Positions 25,026 to 35,611 are shown, counted from the first letter of the stretch. The stretch is DNA of 64,000 bases from Methylocystaceae bacterium (GCA_013373205.1 JABXIG010000003.1:806001-870000); one strand, 5' to 3'. The notes: generated from the sequence alone by a model not told the origin. Numbers and translations: made by a program.

Positions 25026-26063
25026 TTAAGAGTCGTTACCGCTATGGGCATCCATCAGACGTTCCAGGTCTTCTTTAATCAGGTTATTGAAGCCATGATC
25101 GACCAGATCATGGGCAACTTTAACCGCATTCGCAAAGCCTAAAGCATCGGTGCCCCCATGGCTTTTAACGCAAATTCCATTCAAACCCAAGAACATAGCG
25201 CCATTATATAGACGGGGGTCCATTTTTTTCTTGAAGTTCATTAAGGCCGGGCGGGCAATCAGGGCACCAAGCTTGCCAAGGAAGCTGCCGGTCAGGGCGT
25301 CTTTGAGGAAGTACCCTAAAAGATGAGCTGTACCTTCAATAGTCTTGAGCGCCACATTGCCCGTGAAACCATCGGTAACAATGACGTCTACGGTGCCTTT
25401 ACCAATGTCATCACCTTCTACAAAACCGTAGAAATCAATATCCAGATTGGTCGAACGCAGAATGGAATGGGCCTGTTTGACCGAATCATTCCCTTTTAAG
25501 TCTTCTTCACCGATATTGAGGATGCCGACTTTGGGTTTTGGTAATCCCAAGACGTTGCGGGCGTAAACTTCGCCCATGACTGCAAATTGAGTCAGGTTAT
25601 CTGCATCGCATTCCACATTTGCGCCAAGGTCCAGCATGACGCTCCCCCCGTTTTGATGGGGCAAATATGTGGCAATCGCTGGGCGATCAATACCCGGCAG
25701 GGTGCGAAGCGCAAACTTGGCCATCGCCATTAACGCCCCGGTATTGCCCGCAGAGACAATACCAGCAGCATCCCCCTTTTTCACCGCATTGATTGCCAGG
25801 CGCATGGAGGAATTGCGACGATTGCGCAAAGCCACAGCCGGCTTGTCGTCATTGGTGACAACTTCATCAGTATGCAGGATGCTGCAGACGTTTTTAAGTT
25901 TTGGGTATTTAAGCAACAAAGGCTCCAACTGACGCTCATCACCCACAACGAGGAAACGAGTGCCAGGGAGCTTTGTATTGCAGATGCTTAAGCCTTCAAT
26001 GACCATATCGGGGGCATCATCCCCACCCATGGCATCAATGGCAAGCGTCATTACGTTTGACAA
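25026..26063 (-). CDS. plsX: Phosphate acyltransferase PlsX
   Basis: A 345-residue protein opening with [19 protein letters not shown] and holding the [14 protein letters not shown] block of PlsX. It makes acyl-phosphate from acyl-ACP for phosphatidic acid synthesis. The start is a TTG at 26063 with AAAGGG seven bases upstream; the ATG four codons later is too far from that site. Part of rpmF-plsX-fabH. Confidence 0.93.
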   Translation of the reverse strand: MSNVMTLAIDAMGGDDAPDMVIEGLSICNTKLPGTRFLVVGDERQLEPLLLKYPKLKNVCSILHTDEVVTNDDKPAVALRNRRNSSMRLAINAVKKGDAAGIVSAGNTGALMAMAKFALRTLPGIDRPAIATYLPHQNGGSVMLDLGANVECDADNLTQFAVMGEVYARNVLGLPKPKVGILNIGEEDLKGNDSVKQAHSILRSTNLDIDFYGFVEGDDIGKGTVDVIVTDGFTGNVALKTIEGTAHLLGYFLKDALTGSFLGKLGALIARPALMNFKKKMDPRLYNGAMFLGLNGICVKSHGGTDALGFANAVKVAHDLVDHGFNNLIKEDLERLMDAHSGNDS

Positions 26064-26090
26064 GAGGCAACCCTTTCTACGAAGACGTAA

Positions 26091-26273
26091 TTATACGGCT
26101 TCGACGTCGGTAACCTCACGGCCATCGTAGTAACCGCATTCAGAACAAACGTGGTGAGGACGCTTCAGTTCGCCACAGTTAGGGCATTCGTTATAAGCAG
26201 ACGCCTTAAGGGAGTCGTGCGAACGACGCATGTTGCGACGAGATGTAGAAACTTTCTTCTTAGGAACAGCCAT
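26091..26273 (-). CDS. rpmF: Ribosomal protein L32
   Basis: A 60-residue protein opening with [19 protein letters not shown], the L32 signature, followed by a zinc ribbon [20 protein letters not shown] with four cysteines. This is the zinc-binding (C+) form. It lies upstream of plsX in the usual order. Confidence 0.97.
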   Translation of the reverse strand: MAVPKKKVSTSRRNMRRSHDSLKASAYNECPNCGELKRPHHVCSECGYYDGREVTDVEAV

Positions 26274-26373
26274 TATTCTGTACTCTTAAATTTAATCAGC
26301 CCGAAAACGAGGGAGGCGGTTATTTAAACGAAAGTGTCACAGAGAGCAAGCCCTTTGTGACTCTTTGATGATT

Positions 26374-26904
26374 TTATTTTTTCAGCTTTGCGAGAACGGA
26401 AAAAGGATTGTTCTCTTGAACTTCTTCTTCCGTAATGTCCGGACCGATACCGATTTCGGTATAGTCCGTGCCTTCTGCGCGCGGAAACGGGTCGATCTCC
26501 AATCCCAGTTCCTCACTGACAGCTGCGCCGAGGTCTATCACACCCTCTATGATGGGATCAAGCTCTTCGGTGGCTTCCATGTCGATTTCCACCTCTTTTT
26601 CTATATGATCTGCTTTTAAGCTTTCGTCATAAAGGCGTGTAAAGCCCAGTTCCAGCGTTGTGCTGATGGGTTTAAAAGTGACGACACATTGCTGTGTAAA
26701 TGTTGCTTTGACCTCAAATTTACATTCAATTCTTTTGCCGGACAGCCGCTGCAACATCACCTGCCCGCTTAATTCATCAAGGGATTGCAGTTCAAAGCGC
26801 ATCGCCAAAGCCTTTAAATCTTCATCACTTGGGGTGATATGAAGCTTTTTGGGATTAGGGCCCAGCTTATCGACCTGAAAAGGCATGGAGAAATCATGTT
26901 CCAT
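26374..26904 (-). CDS. YceD/DUF177 family protein
   Basis: A 176-residue acidic protein. It includes VKATFTQQCVVTFKPI, where the family has a CVxTxxP segment, and an acidic centre (EKEVEIDMEATEELDPI). YceD proteins often lie beside rpmF and have been linked to ribosomal RNA or ribosome assembly; the exact function is unsettled. It lies 4 bases after the cytochrome chaperone gene. Confidence 0.88.
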   Translation of the reverse strand: MEHDFSMPFQVDKLGPNPKKLHITPSDEDLKALAMRFELQSLDELSGQVMLQRLSGKRIECKFEVKATFTQQCVVTFKPISTTLELGFTRLYDESLKADHIEKEVEIDMEATEELDPIIEGVIDLGAAVSEELGLEIDPFPRAEGTDYTEIGIGPDITEEEVQENNPFSVLAKLKK

Positions 26905-26908
26905 TTTT

Positions 26909-27463
26909 TTATCCTTCGATTTCCGGTGGGCTGATAAAAGTGACTTGCCCCTTCAAAAGGTCATTCAGGTCGGTTTTTTCAAAATGTTTAGCCTGTTTTC
27001 TGAGATAAGTCGCCATGGTCATGAGCGATTCGTCTTTAACAGGTGTTTTTCTATAGAGGTTTCTGTCCAGAGCTTCTTTTAATAAGGCATTATCGTCTGA
27101 TGCGCTCAGCCCTTCTTCATAAACAGTAATTCGACCATAGAAGGCTTCGGCCATCTTGGGGACACGTCGTGCAAGCCCCATATCACCGACCCCCAGTTCG
27201 CGCAGGTTCAGATCGAAATCTGCAAACATAAGGTCATAGAGGGATTGGGCGAACTCTTTGACGGCTTCGTCCCCTTCTTTTAAACGGCGCATAACCACAA
27301 AGGCATGCAGCACGATCATGTCAAAACGCCCTTCAACGGTATCGGCGACTTCCAGGTCGGTATAAAAGGCAGGTTGTCTTGATTGGGCAACGATTGCGCT
27401 GTAGAGAGCCTGTACTTCAGAACTGAAGGCGGGCTTGGATTTAAATAGATTGGAAAAGATCAT
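26909..27463 (-). CDS. Ubiquinol-cytochrome c chaperone (CBP3/UQCC1) family protein
   Basis: A 184-residue protein in which DMIVLHAFVVMRRLKEG, LMFADFDLNLRELGVGD and AFYGRITVYEEGL are the conserved blocks of the CBP3 family. Relatives help assemble cytochrome b of the bc1 complex. The start at MIFSNLFKS (27463) is preferred, with CAGG just upstream; six more in-frame codons exist. It is divergent from bamE, a common alphaproteobacterial arrangement. Confidence 0.87.
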   Translation of the reverse strand: MIFSNLFKSKPAFSSEVQALYSAIVAQSRQPAFYTDLEVADTVEGRFDMIVLHAFVVMRRLKEGDEAVKEFAQSLYDLMFADFDLNLRELGVGDMGLARRVPKMAEAFYGRITVYEEGLSASDDNALLKEALDRNLYRKTPVKDESLMTMATYLRKQAKHFEKTDLNDLLKGQVTFISPPEIEG

Positions 27464-27555
27464 GGTGCCTGTGCATTTCAATAAAACTTGATCAATGGGC
27501 TTTATAAGATATTGTAGGGGCTCTTTTCAAAGTGAAAATCAGGTTTGTGGTATAG

Positions 27556-28011
27556 ATGTTTAAATCGCTTAGTTCAAAATCCTTTCTGAACCTTGGTCTC
27601 GTCCTCGGTGCGTCTTTAATGGTATCTGCCTGTACATCGCAGTATGCAACGCGTGGCAACCTTCCAGACCCGGACCGTTTGGCAGAATTGATCCCCGGTG
27701 AAGTTCATGCCCGGGATGTGGCTGAGATATTGGGAACACCGACAGCTTTTTCAACATTTGGCGGCGAATCTTGGTATTATATTAGTGAACGTGTCGAATA
27801 TTATGCATTTTTGGAACCTAAAATCATTGATCGTAAAGTTGTTCAGGTGAAATTCAGCAAAAACGGCATGGTTGAACGGGTCGAAGAACGTGAAAATCAG
27901 CAAGGGCGCGATGTCGCTTTTGTAGAACGTGAGACCCCAACTGCTGGTAACGAAATCACGTTCTTTGAACAAATCTTTGGTAACTTGGGTCGTTTCAACA
28001 AAGATAAATAA
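27556..28011 (+). CDS. bamE: Outer membrane assembly lipoprotein BamE
   Basis: A 151-residue lipoprotein. The lipobox LMVSAC places the lipidated Cys at residue 26. The SmpA/OmlA domain follows with LIPGEVHARDVAEILGTPT and SWYYISERVEY. BamE is part of the BAM complex that inserts outer-membrane proteins. It is monocistronic and ends exactly next to the convergent FliL-like gene. Confidence 0.93.
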   Translation: MFKSLSSKSFLNLGLVLGASLMVSACTSQYATRGNLPDPDRLAELIPGEVHARDVAEILGTPTAFSTFGGESWYYISERVEYYAFLEPKIIDRKVVQVKFSKNGMVERVEERENQQGRDVAFVERETPTAGNEITFFEQIFGNLGRFNKDK

Positions 28012-28479
28012 TCAACCGGGGTTATCGGCAACAGACTGGATCAGGATGTCTGTGACCACGTTGGCCTCTTCACCTAACACCTTATTTGTGACGCGCTTCA
28101 ACCTGCGTTTCAGTGCAAGAATATCCAGTTTTTCTTTATTGCGTAAAAGCCGTGGCATAAAGACATAAAGGTCACGAAGGTAGGCATCTTCTAGGCGTAA
28201 CATCTTGGCATTGATGACTTCTTCCTGACCTTTTTCGACTTCCAGTTCAAATTGCACCTGAATACTGCCTGCCACCCGTTCACCTTGGAACATAGGGATT
28301 GTGAAGGCTTTAATTTTGACCGTGGATTTATTGTCAGTTCTTTCCAGTTCCAGTTCTTCTTGTGTCTTTGGGACCGGTTCACCTTTTTCAAAGGGACCGA
28401 GTTCTAGGAAGTACAGTGCCCCGATAACAGCGCCAACAACGACGACAAGTAAAACTAGGAAAATGATTGCTTTTTTCAT
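28012..28479 (-). CDS. Single-pass membrane protein, FliL-like
   Basis: A 155-residue protein with one N-terminal membrane segment (AIIFLVLLVVVVGAVIGALYFL) and a periplasmic part that includes IKAFTIPMFQGERVAG and a repeated-Leu helix near the end. The layout (short cytoplasmic start, one segment, soluble domain ending in short helices) resembles FliL and related proteins. No other flagellar gene is close, so a flagellar role is not established. The start at MKKAIIFLV is chosen over an ATG five codons earlier. Confidence 0.6.
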   Translation of the reverse strand: MKKAIIFLVLLVVVVGAVIGALYFLELGPFEKGEPVPKTQEELELERTDNKSTVKIKAFTIPMFQGERVAGSIQVQFELEVEKGQEEVINAKMLRLEDAYLRDLYVFMPRLLRNKEKLDILALKRRLKRVTNKVLGEEANVVTDILIQSVADNPG

Positions 28480-28553
28480 TATGATTTGGCCCAATACCCT
28501 CGAAAAAACTTATTTATTATCATGTGTGTCGCAGATGATTGCAACGCGAGACT

Positions 28554-29504
28554 TTAAAAATGGCGATAGCCGTTTGTTTTTATGTCAACTTTTTGTGCTG
28601 TCTCGTCTAGGACGACCAAGTCGTAACCTTCGGTGATTCTGCCGATTACGCTGATTTGGCAGTCACATGTCTCTCCAGTGTCAAGCATGCGATCTTTATC
28701 TTTTGGGTCGATACAAAATAGCAATTCATAATCATCACCGCCGTTTAAGATGGTGGGAAACAAGGTCGAATCCTCAGCTAACACCTGCTGCGCTGCTGGC
28801 GACAGAGGAATTTTTGCAAGGTCAATCTCCCCACCGACCCCCATATGCCCAAAATCACTTAGCAATCCGTCGGAAATATCCATGCAACTGGTGGCAAGTC
28901 CGACGAGTTTTGGGCCAAGCTTTGTGCGCGGGATTGGTCTTCTGTAGCTTTTGAGAAGATGTCCTGATTTATCCTCAATCTTGCCTTGTGCCACCAAGAG
29001 GCCCAAGGCGCCATCACCGATAGTGTTACTGACACAAATTAAATCCCCTACCCGTGCAGTTGTCCGTTTCAGGGCTTGCCTTTCTGGAACACAGCCAAAG
29101 GCGGTAACGGATAGGCATAAGGGGCCTGGAGTGCGTGTTGTGTCGCCGCCTAGCAGTATAATGCCATATTCATCCTGCATCTGTTTCAAACCGTTCGCAA
29201 ATTGCTTGATCCAGTCTAGCTTGACCTCACTTGGATAAGAGGTGTTGAGTGTGTAGTAACGTGGTTGTGCCCCCATGGCTGCTAAATCAGACAGATTAAC
29301 GGCCAACAGTTTATGGGCAATGGTTTCAGCTGGATCATCTGCAAAGAAATGCACACCCGCGATCAAGGTGTCGGTGGTCACGACCATTTCATCACCTGAA
29401 TTGACCTGAAACACAGCAGCATCGTCTTTTAAACCAAAAGCTCCCTTAGCCTTTTGAGCTAAAGGAGCCATGATCTGTGCAATTTGTTCAAATTCACCAA
29501 GCAT
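28554..29504 (-). CDS. thiL: Thiamine-monophosphate kinase
   Basis: A 316-residue enzyme with the ThiL blocks DDAAVFQVNSGDEMVVTTD (ATP and Mg site), AVNLSDLAAMGAQPRYY, GGDTTRTPGPL and DISDGLLSDFGHMG. It makes thiamine pyrophosphate, the ligand of the riboswitch at 17494. It follows nusB by 8 bases in the usual nusB-thiL pair. Confidence 0.95.
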   Translation of the reverse strand: MLGEFEQIAQIMAPLAQKAKGAFGLKDDAAVFQVNSGDEMVVTTDTLIAGVHFFADDPAETIAHKLLAVNLSDLAAMGAQPRYYTLNTSYPSEVKLDWIKQFANGLKQMQDEYGIILLGGDTTRTPGPLCLSVTAFGCVPERQALKRTTARVGDLICVSNTIGDGALGLLVAQGKIEDKSGHLLKSYRRPIPRTKLGPKLVGLATSCMDISDGLLSDFGHMGVGGEIDLAKIPLSPAAQQVLAEDSTLFPTILNGGDDYELLFCIDPKDKDRMLDTGETCDCQISVIGRITEGYDLVVLDETAQKVDIKTNGYRHF

Positions 29505-29512
29505 TTCGAGCT

Positions 29513-30007
29513 TTATTTAAAATCATCAGGACGCAAGGTTTTTGCCATACGATCCAGCACACCGTTGACAAAGCCCGGCTCTGGTCCTTCAAAAAAGGCG
29601 TGAGCAACATCGACATATTGGGTGATGACAACGCGGGGCGGTACGTCTTTACGGTTATAAAGTTCGTAAATTCCGGCCATTAGGATAATGCGCACGATGG
29701 TTTCCAGGCGGTCTGGAGACCATTCTTGTGACAAGGCGCCAGCCAGCATTTCTTCCATCTGCTCTTTTTGGGAATAGACGCCACGCAACAGGTCTGTGAA
29801 CAGGTTTTTATCCGGTTCTGTCAACGGGCTTGTTTCCTGACTTTCATCGCCCATTTCCTGCGGGGTATCCCAACGGGTTTTAAGGAAGCTAATCAGAACA
29901 TCATCCACATTACTGTCAGACAGTTCCACTTCATATAACGCCTGAACAGCAGCCAATCTGGCAGAGCTACGCTTAACTGATTTAGAAGGTTTTTTTTTGT
30001 CACTCAT
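29513..30007 (-). CDS. nusB: Transcription antitermination factor NusB
   Basis: A 164-residue all-helical protein. RLAAVQALYEVELSD is the NusB opening, and the block VVITQYVDVAHAFFEGPEPGF matches its second half. It works with NusE (S10) on boxA RNA in rRNA transcription. It starts 6 bases after ribH. Confidence 0.93.
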   Translation of the reverse strand: MSDKKKPSKSVKRSSARLAAVQALYEVELSDSNVDDVLISFLKTRWDTPQEMGDESQETSPLTEPDKNLFTDLLRGVYSQKEQMEEMLAGALSQEWSPDRLETIVRIILMAGIYELYNRKDVPPRVVITQYVDVAHAFFEGPEPGFVNGVLDRMAKTLRPDDFK

Positions 30008-30013
30008 GTCAGG

Positions 30014-30475
30014 TTATCTCGGCATCAGGTGGAGCTGTTTTTTCAGCTCGATCATATCAAGGCAAGCGCGTGCGGCTTTACCACCCACATCTTTTTGGGC
30101 TCGATCCGCACGGACAAGAGCCTGTTCACGGTTTTCACATGTAATCATGCCAAAACCATGGGCGAGATTATGTTTGACGCTCAAATCCATTAGGGCACGT
30201 GATGTTTCATTCACCACCACGTCATAATGGGTGGTTTCACCGCGGATGACACAGCCCAAGCTGATGAAACCAGCATAACGTGATCCAATAGCGCCCACTT
30301 TCATGGATTGAATTGCGTATGAAAAAGCCGGTGCTAATTCAAATACACCGGGGACCTGAAAGCGCTTAAGTTCAAACCCTTTGCCTTCAAATTCTTTTTC
30401 GACAGAAGCATAAAGCTGATCTGCGATATCGTCATAGAAGCGGGCTTCTGCAACAAAAATACGTGGGGCTTCCAT
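30014..30475 (-). CDS. ribH: 6,7-dimethyl-8-ribityllumazine synthase
   Basis: A 153-residue enzyme with FEVPGVFELAPAFSYAI-type residues (QVPGVFELAPAFS), the GCVIRGETTHYD block holding the active-site His, and the NLAHGFGMITCEN segment. It joins dihydroxybutanone phosphate with ribityl-diaminouracil. It overlaps ribBA by one base. Confidence 0.96.
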   Translation of the reverse strand: MEAPRIFVAEARFYDDIADQLYASVEKEFEGKGFELKRFQVPGVFELAPAFSYAIQSMKVGAIGSRYAGFISLGCVIRGETTHYDVVVNETSRALMDLSVKHNLAHGFGMITCENREQALVRADRAQKDVGGKAARACLDMIELKKQLHLMPR

Positions 30476-31599
30476 TATTTATTCTCCAAATCCGGGATGG
30501 GCTGTTGGTCAACAATAGCAAGACCATAGCCTTCCAGACCAATAATATTTTTTTTCTGCGAATTGCTTAAAAGGATCATGTCGCTGATACCTAAATCCAG
30601 CAGGATTTGAGCACCAGTCCCATATTCACGCAAATGGCCTGTTGGTTTTTTACCATCCGCATGTGCTTTGACCCGTTCTGACAGGCTAGAGCGTTGCGGT
30701 TCACGGATCAAAACAATGACGCCGCGCCCCACCTCTGCAATATGACGCATGGCGTTATGCAGTTCTTTTTCTTTACCTGCGCTGTGATCGCCCAAGACAT
30801 CATCCAGAACATTAAGCGCGTGCATGCGGACCAGAACAGGTTCATCCGTTGTGATATCACCTTTAATCAAGGCCACATGTTCAGCATATTCCACATTGTT
30901 GGTATAGACCCGCATATCGAATTCACCGCCATATAAGCTGTTGAGCTTGGTTTCGGTTTTCTTTTCGATAATGCGATCATGTTTGCGACGATATTCGATC
31001 AGGTCTGCAATCGTGGCAATCTTCAAGTCTAGACGTTTGGCATATTCGACCAAGTCAGGTAGACGCGCCATGGTGCCATCGTCATTCATAATCTCACAGA
31101 TTACGCCGGAGGGGTTCAGGCCAGCAAGGCGTGCGACATCTACAGATGCTTCTGTGTGTCCTGCACGGACCAGTACACCACCATCACGGGCACGCAACGG
31201 AAAGATATGGCCCGGTGTGGCGATATCGGCGCGCGAGGCCTGTTCTGCAATCGCTGTGCCGATGGTTAGGGCGCGATCATGTGCAGAAATGCCTGTGGTG
31301 ACGCCTTCGCGGGCTTCGATTGAAATGGTGAAGGCTGTTTCATGACGTGAGGCATTGTGTGTGGTCATCAAGGGGAGACCCAGATGATCGATCCGTTCTC
31401 CGGTCATGGCCAGGCAAATCAGGCCACGACCGTGGGTTGCCATGAAATTAATCGCATCGGCATCGCATTTTTCTGCCGGGATAATCAGATCGCCTTCATT
31501 CTCGCGATCTTCATCATCAACAAGGATGAACATACGACCTTGTTTGGCATCTTCGATAATTTCTTCGATGCTGGACAGATATTGGCTGTAATCAGTCAC
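30475..31599 (-). CDS. ribB: RibBA-type protein with degenerate GTP cyclohydrolase II half (RibBX-like)
   Basis: A 374-residue fusion. Residues up to about 215 form an intact 3,4-dihydroxy-2-butanone-4-phosphate synthase: [35 protein letters not shown] and GHTEASVD are all present. In the RibA-like half, the segment [15 protein letters not shown] replaces the VRVHSECLTGD...RCDCG zinc site, so all three zinc cysteines are missing; EGRGIGL is also replaced by EPQRSSL. GTP cyclohydrolase II activity is therefore unlikely. Such RibBX variants are known in Proteobacteria; a separate ribA is expected elsewhere. Confidence 0.92.
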   Translation of the reverse strand: MTDYSQYLSSIEEIIEDAKQGRMFILVDDEDRENEGDLIIPAEKCDADAINFMATHGRGLICLAMTGERIDHLGLPLMTTHNASRHETAFTISIEAREGVTTGISAHDRALTIGTAIAEQASRADIATPGHIFPLRARDGGVLVRAGHTEASVDVARLAGLNPSGVICEIMNDDGTMARLPDLVEYAKRLDLKIATIADLIEYRRKHDRIIEKKTETKLNSLYGGEFDMRVYTNNVEYAEHVALIKGDITTDEPVLVRMHALNVLDDVLGDHSAGKEKELHNAMRHIAEVGRGVIVLIREPQRSSLSERVKAHADGKKPTGHLREYGTGAQILLDLGISDMILLSNSQKKNIIGLEGYGLAIVDQQPIPDLENK

Positions 31600-31601
31600 T
31601 T

Positions 31602-32195
31602 TTAATTTTCGTCCTTTTCAAGAAGGCGCGCAACATATCGCGCCAACATGTCGATTTCCAGATTTACCTTGTCGCCGACTTTGGATGTACCCAGGTTGGT
31701 GACATGCATGGTATGAGGAATGATATTGATGCCAAAGACATCATCTTCAACCTCATTTACGGTCAATGAGATGCCGTTTAGCGTAACTGAACCCTTTGGC
31801 GCAATGAAATTCTTCAAATCGGCCGGTGCTTTGAACTTAAATCGGTGGGAATCACCTTCTTCTGTGATGGATATAATTTCCGCAACGCCGTCCACATGGC
31901 CAGACACGATATGGCCACCTAATTCGTCCCCGACACGACACGCACGCTCAAAATTGATCGCGCTGCCTACTTCCCAGGTGCCCATTGTGGTTTTTGAGAG
32001 GCTTTCCCCGGATGCGGTGATCGCAAACCAGTTGTCGCCTTTTTCAATGACCGTCATGCAGGCGCCATTACAGGCGATAGAACCGCCGATATCAACAGTG
32101 GACATATCATATGCGGTTTCAAATTCAAAGCGGGTGTCGCCTGATTTTTCGATGGATTTGACTTTGCCTAAATCGGTGATAATGCCTGTAAACAT
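31602..32195 (-). CDS. ribE: Riboflavin synthase, alpha subunit
   Basis: A 197-residue protein opening with MFTGIITDLGKV, the hallmark of riboflavin synthase. Two lumazine-binding repeats are seen, with HIVSGHVDGVAEI in the first-to-second junction and NGISLTVNEV in the second. It dismutates two lumazines to riboflavin. It sits 2 bases before ribBA. Confidence 0.95.
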   Translation of the reverse strand: MFTGIITDLGKVKSIEKSGDTRFEFETAYDMSTVDIGGSIACNGACMTVIEKGDNWFAITASGESLSKTTMGTWEVGSAINFERACRVGDELGGHIVSGHVDGVAEIISITEEGDSHRFKFKAPADLKNFIAPKGSVTLNGISLTVNEVEDDVFGINIIPHTMHVTNLGTSKVGDKVNLEIDMLARYVARLLEKDEN

Positions 32196-32225
32196 AGGGA
32201 AACAGCCTTTCTAAGTATCTTATTA

Positions 32226-33434
32226 TTAAATATCGAGATCGCGGCGGCGATAGATTTCAACCAGGTCATTACCAGATTCAAATCGTCGGCTCTGATCAAA
32301 AAACGGGGTATCTTCCAGATGATCTACACCAAAGGCCTGAACGACAGGAATGCCGTCATGGCCCATAATTCGCGGTGCGCGCATCCAGGACAAACGATCC
32401 ACCAGATTGCGACGTAACATGGCGGCTGCGAGGTGGCTTCCACCTTCTACCAAGACACGCGTTAATCCCCGGTTCGCAAGTTCTTCTGCCACCCAGTCAA
32501 GGGTGATACCGCCTTCTGTCTGGGTGACATCGGACGGGATAATTAATTCAATGCCAGCTTCACGATATGCCTCTGCTCGAATATCATCCTGATCGCCTAG
32601 TGTTACCATCCAGGTGGGAATGCGATGGGCTTCTGTGACCAACTGACTGGTCAAGGGCAAGCGCATTCGACGATCAACAACAATACGCACAGGTGAATGA
32701 TGCTCCAATCCGGGCAAGCGACAGGTAAGCTGGGGATTATCTTCTGTAGCGGTCCCAATTCCAACCATAATGGCATCATGATTAGCGCGTAACAAATGAC
32801 CTTGCTGACGCGTTGGCGCTTCTGTGATCCACTGACTTTCCCCGGTATGGACAGCTATTTTACCATCTAGTGTGGTTGCCATCTTCATGGTGAAAAGCGG
32901 GCGATTCTTCAAGACTTTAAGGAAAAAACCTTCGTTGACTTCAAGAGCTTCATCACGACAGACATTGAGCAAAACATCAACGCCAGCCTCTTTCAACATC
33001 TTTATTCCTTGCCCTGAAACCCGCGGGTCCGGGTCTTCCACCGCAATGACTACACGTGAAATATTGGCTTCAATTAGAGCATTGGCGCATGGTGGGGTTT
33101 TTCCGTAATGCGAACAAGGTTCCAGCGTCACATAGGCGGTTGCGCCCTCTGCGGTCTGCCCTGCCCGGCTCAAAGCTTCGGTTTCTGCATGGGGGCGACC
33201 ACCAGGTTGGGTCCAGCCGCGACCAATGATCGTATCCTCTTTGACGATCACGCATCCAACAGCTGGGTTGGGCCAGACATTTCCAAGACCGCGTTTGGCA
33301 AGCTTAAGCGCCACCTTCATATAGGCGGTATCGTCCTGTGATGCCGCAGGGGCTTTATTTTTTATCTGTTCCCAAATTTTCGACAAAATCTTCGAAATCC
33401 TTCGCTTCTCGGAAGTCTTTATAGACAGAGGCAA
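32226..33434 (-). CDS. ribD: Bifunctional deaminase/reductase RibD
   Basis: A 402-residue reading. The deaminase half has the zinc motif [11 protein letters not shown] and the [15 protein letters not shown] block; the reductase half has [19 protein letters not shown] and [12 protein letters not shown]. It performs two steps of riboflavin synthesis. The start is uncertain: from ATG 33434 it overlaps nrdR by 80 bases, an in-frame TTG lies 16 codons in, and an ATG at 33320 would remove the conserved DDTAYM segment. The longest form is listed. Confidence 0.9.
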   Translation of the reverse strand: MPLSIKTSEKRRISKILSKIWEQIKNKAPAASQDDTAYMKVALKLAKRGLGNVWPNPAVGCVIVKEDTIIGRGWTQPGGRPHAETEALSRAGQTAEGATAYVTLEPCSHYGKTPPCANALIEANISRVVIAVEDPDPRVSGQGIKMLKEAGVDVLLNVCRDEALEVNEGFFLKVLKNRPLFTMKMATTLDGKIAVHTGESQWITEAPTRQQGHLLRANHDAIMVGIGTATEDNPQLTCRLPGLEHHSPVRIVVDRRMRLPLTSQLVTEAHRIPTWMVTLGDQDDIRAEAYREAGIELIIPSDVTQTEGGITLDWVAEELANRGLTRVLVEGGSHLAAAMLRRNLVDRLSWMRAPRIMGHDGIPVVQAFGVDHLEDTPFFDQSRRFESGNDLVEIYRRRDLDI

Positions 33435-33813
33435 ATCTTACATAGGCCACCTTATCCAAATCCAGCAAAACTTCCATTACCTTTTCACCAATAACGGCAG
33501 AAGGAATTTCTGTTTCGCCCGATGTTTCAAGCTGGCGCTGGATGGAACTGACAATCCGTTCAATCTTTTCTTCATCCACAGGACGTTTGCGAAGAGAGAT
33601 TTGGATAGAACTTAACAACTTTTCGCGATCAAACGGTTTTTTAGTTCCGTCACGTTTGACGACCATGAGTTCACGCAGTTGCACCCTTTCAAAGGTTGTA
33701 AAGCGTGAGGAACAGGCCGAACAATATCGACGACGACGAATAGATGCGCCATCCTCTGCAGGACGCGAATCCTTCACCTGAGTATCGGGATCACCACAAA
33801 ATGGACAGCGCAT
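33355..33813 (-). CDS. nrdR: Transcriptional repressor NrdR
   Basis: A 152-residue protein. The zinc ribbon has cysteines at 3, 6, 31 and 34 ([28 protein letters not shown]), followed by an ATP-cone domain ([16 protein letters not shown]). NrdR represses ribonucleotide reductase genes when dATP is high. It lies between glyA and ribD as in many Alphaproteobacteria. Confidence 0.96.
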   Translation of the reverse strand: MRCPFCGDPDTQVKDSRPAEDGASIRRRRYCSACSSRFTTFERVQLRELMVVKRDGTKKPFDREKLLSSIQISLRKRPVDEEKIERIVSSIQRQLETSGETEIPSAVIGEKVMEVLLDLDKVAYVRFASVYKDFREAKDFEDFVENLGTDKK

Positions 33814-33825
33814 CGTTCGTCTTCC

Positions 33826-35109
33826 TTAAAAGTCTTTGTATACCGGGAATTTGGCACACAATTCGCCAACTTTGGCACGGACTTCTTTTTCAACTGCATC
33901 GTTGTTGTCTTCGCCATTGGCAGCCAAGCCATCCAAAACGTCACTAATCAAGTGACCGATTTGTTTGAACTCTTCTTCTTTAAAGCCACGTGTTGTGCCG
34001 GCCGGTGTCCCCAGACGAACACCAGATGTGACCATCGGTTTTTCCGGGTCAAACGGGATACCGTTTTTGTTACAGGTGATGCCTGCACGTTCCAAGGCGG
34101 CATCAGCCATTTTACCTGTGACTTTTTTCGGACGCAGATCAACCAGCATCAAATGTGTGTCTGTACCGCCTGTCACAATGTCACAGCCACGTTCAACAAG
34201 AACAGCGGCTAAGGCTTGGGCGTTTTTCACAACTTGTGCTGCATAGTCTTTGAACTCAGGGCGCAATGCTTCAGCAAAAGCAACCGCTTTTGCCGCGATG
34301 ACATGCATCAGCGGACCACCTTGAAGACCCGGGAAGACAGCAGAATTAATTTTTTTACCCAAATCCAAGTTGTTGGATAGGATCATACCGCCACGGGGGC
34401 CACGTAATGTTTTGTGAGTTGTTGTTGTAACCACATCTGCATAAGGTAGTGGGCTTGGGTGAACACCACCCGCCACAAGTCCTGCAAAGTGGGCCATATC
34501 AACCATCAACAAAGCGCCAACCTTATCAGCGATTTCGCGGAAACGTTTGAAATCAATTTGACGCGGGATAGCTGAGCCACCAGCAATGATCAGCTTGGGT
34601 TTGTTTTCAACTGCGATGGCTTCAACTTCATCATAATCGATGTCTTGTGTCTCACGTGATACATCATATTGAACAGCGTTAAACCATTTACCGGATTGTG
34701 CAGGTGGGGCACCGTGGGTCAAGTGACCACCAGAAGCCAGTGTCATACCCATAATGGTATCACCTGGCTGCAACAAGGCCATAAAGACCGCACCGTTGGC
34801 TTGTGCGCCAGAATGAGGCTGGACGTTGACATATTCGCAGTTAAATAGTTTTTTCGCACGTTCAATTGCCAGACCTTCGGCAACGTCAACATATTCGCAA
34901 CCACCGTAATAACGGCGTCCCGGATAACCTTCAGCGTATTTGTTGGTCAGAACGGTGCCTTGGGCTTCGATTACAGCGCGTGAAACGATGTTTTCAGAAG
35001 CGATTAATTCTATCTGATCTTGCTGACGGCCCAGTTCTTCGCGAGTAGAGGCATAAACTTCGGGATCAGAGTCCGCCAAGGAAGCTGTAAAGAAATTTTC
35101 AAAAGACAT
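33826..35109 (-). CDS. glyA: Serine hydroxymethyltransferase
   Basis: A 427-residue PLP enzyme. The lysine that binds PLP is in [15 protein letters not shown], and [12 protein letters not shown] and [17 protein letters not shown] are the SHMT signatures. It converts serine to glycine and supplies one-carbon units. It precedes nrdR by 12 bases. Confidence 0.97.
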   Translation of the reverse strand: MSFENFFTASLADSDPEVYASTREELGRQQDQIELIASENIVSRAVIEAQGTVLTNKYAEGYPGRRYYGGCEYVDVAEGLAIERAKKLFNCEYVNVQPHSGAQANGAVFMALLQPGDTIMGMTLASGGHLTHGAPPAQSGKWFNAVQYDVSRETQDIDYDEVEAIAVENKPKLIIAGGSAIPRQIDFKRFREIADKVGALLMVDMAHFAGLVAGGVHPSPLPYADVVTTTTHKTLRGPRGGMILSNNLDLGKKINSAVFPGLQGGPLMHVIAAKAVAFAEALRPEFKDYAAQVVKNAQALAAVLVERGCDIVTGGTDTHLMLVDLRPKKVTGKMADAALERAGITCNKNGIPFDPEKPMVTSGVRLGTPAGTTRGFKEEEFKQIGHLISDVLDGLAANGEDNNDAVEKEVRAKVGELCAKFPVYKDF

Positions 35110-35164
35110 TTATATGAGCCTTTCCAGTGAGGAGATAAAAGAAATTGCTTTTAAGACCTATGCT

Positions 35165-35611
35165 TCAAAGCGGTGGATTAGTAAGCTTTTCGACGCGACG
35201 TTCGTGACGCCCGCCTTCGAATTCAGTTGTCAAAAAAGCATTCAGCGCATCAATCGCTGTTGCAACACCTGTTGTACGTTCCCCAAAGGCGATGACGTTG
35301 GCGTTATTGTGTTCACGTGAAAGCTTGGCACCCAAGGTATCATGAACCAGTGCACAGCGCACTTCAGTGTAACGGTTCACAGCGATGGAAATACCAATGC
35401 CGGACCCACAGATAACAACACCGCGTTTGATGGTTTCATCTTTGATGGCCTGTGCCAACTTGTAGCCATAATCGGGATAATCTACAGAATCGCCACGATC
35501 ACAGCCAAGGTCAAGTACATCAAATCCTTTGGATTTAAGCTCGTCAATCAGGGCTTTTTTCAGGTTAACACCACCGTGATCACAGGCGATTGCGATTTTT
35601 TCAGCAGTCAT
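35165..35611 (-). CDS. rpiB: Ribose-5-phosphate isomerase B
   Basis: A 148-residue protein opening with IAIACDHGGVNLKKALIDEL and holding GVVICGSGIGISIAVNR, the RpiB/LacAB signature with the catalytic Cys. It interconverts ribose- and ribulose-5-phosphate. It is upstream of glyA on the same strand, giving the common rpiB-glyA-nrdR order. Confidence 0.95.
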   Translation of the reverse strand: MTAEKIAIACDHGGVNLKKALIDELKSKGFDVLDLGCDRGDSVDYPDYGYKLAQAIKDETIKRGVVICGSGIGISIAVNRYTEVRCALVHDTLGAKLSREHNNANVIAFGERTTGVATAIDALNAFLTTEFEGGRHERRVEKLTNPPL

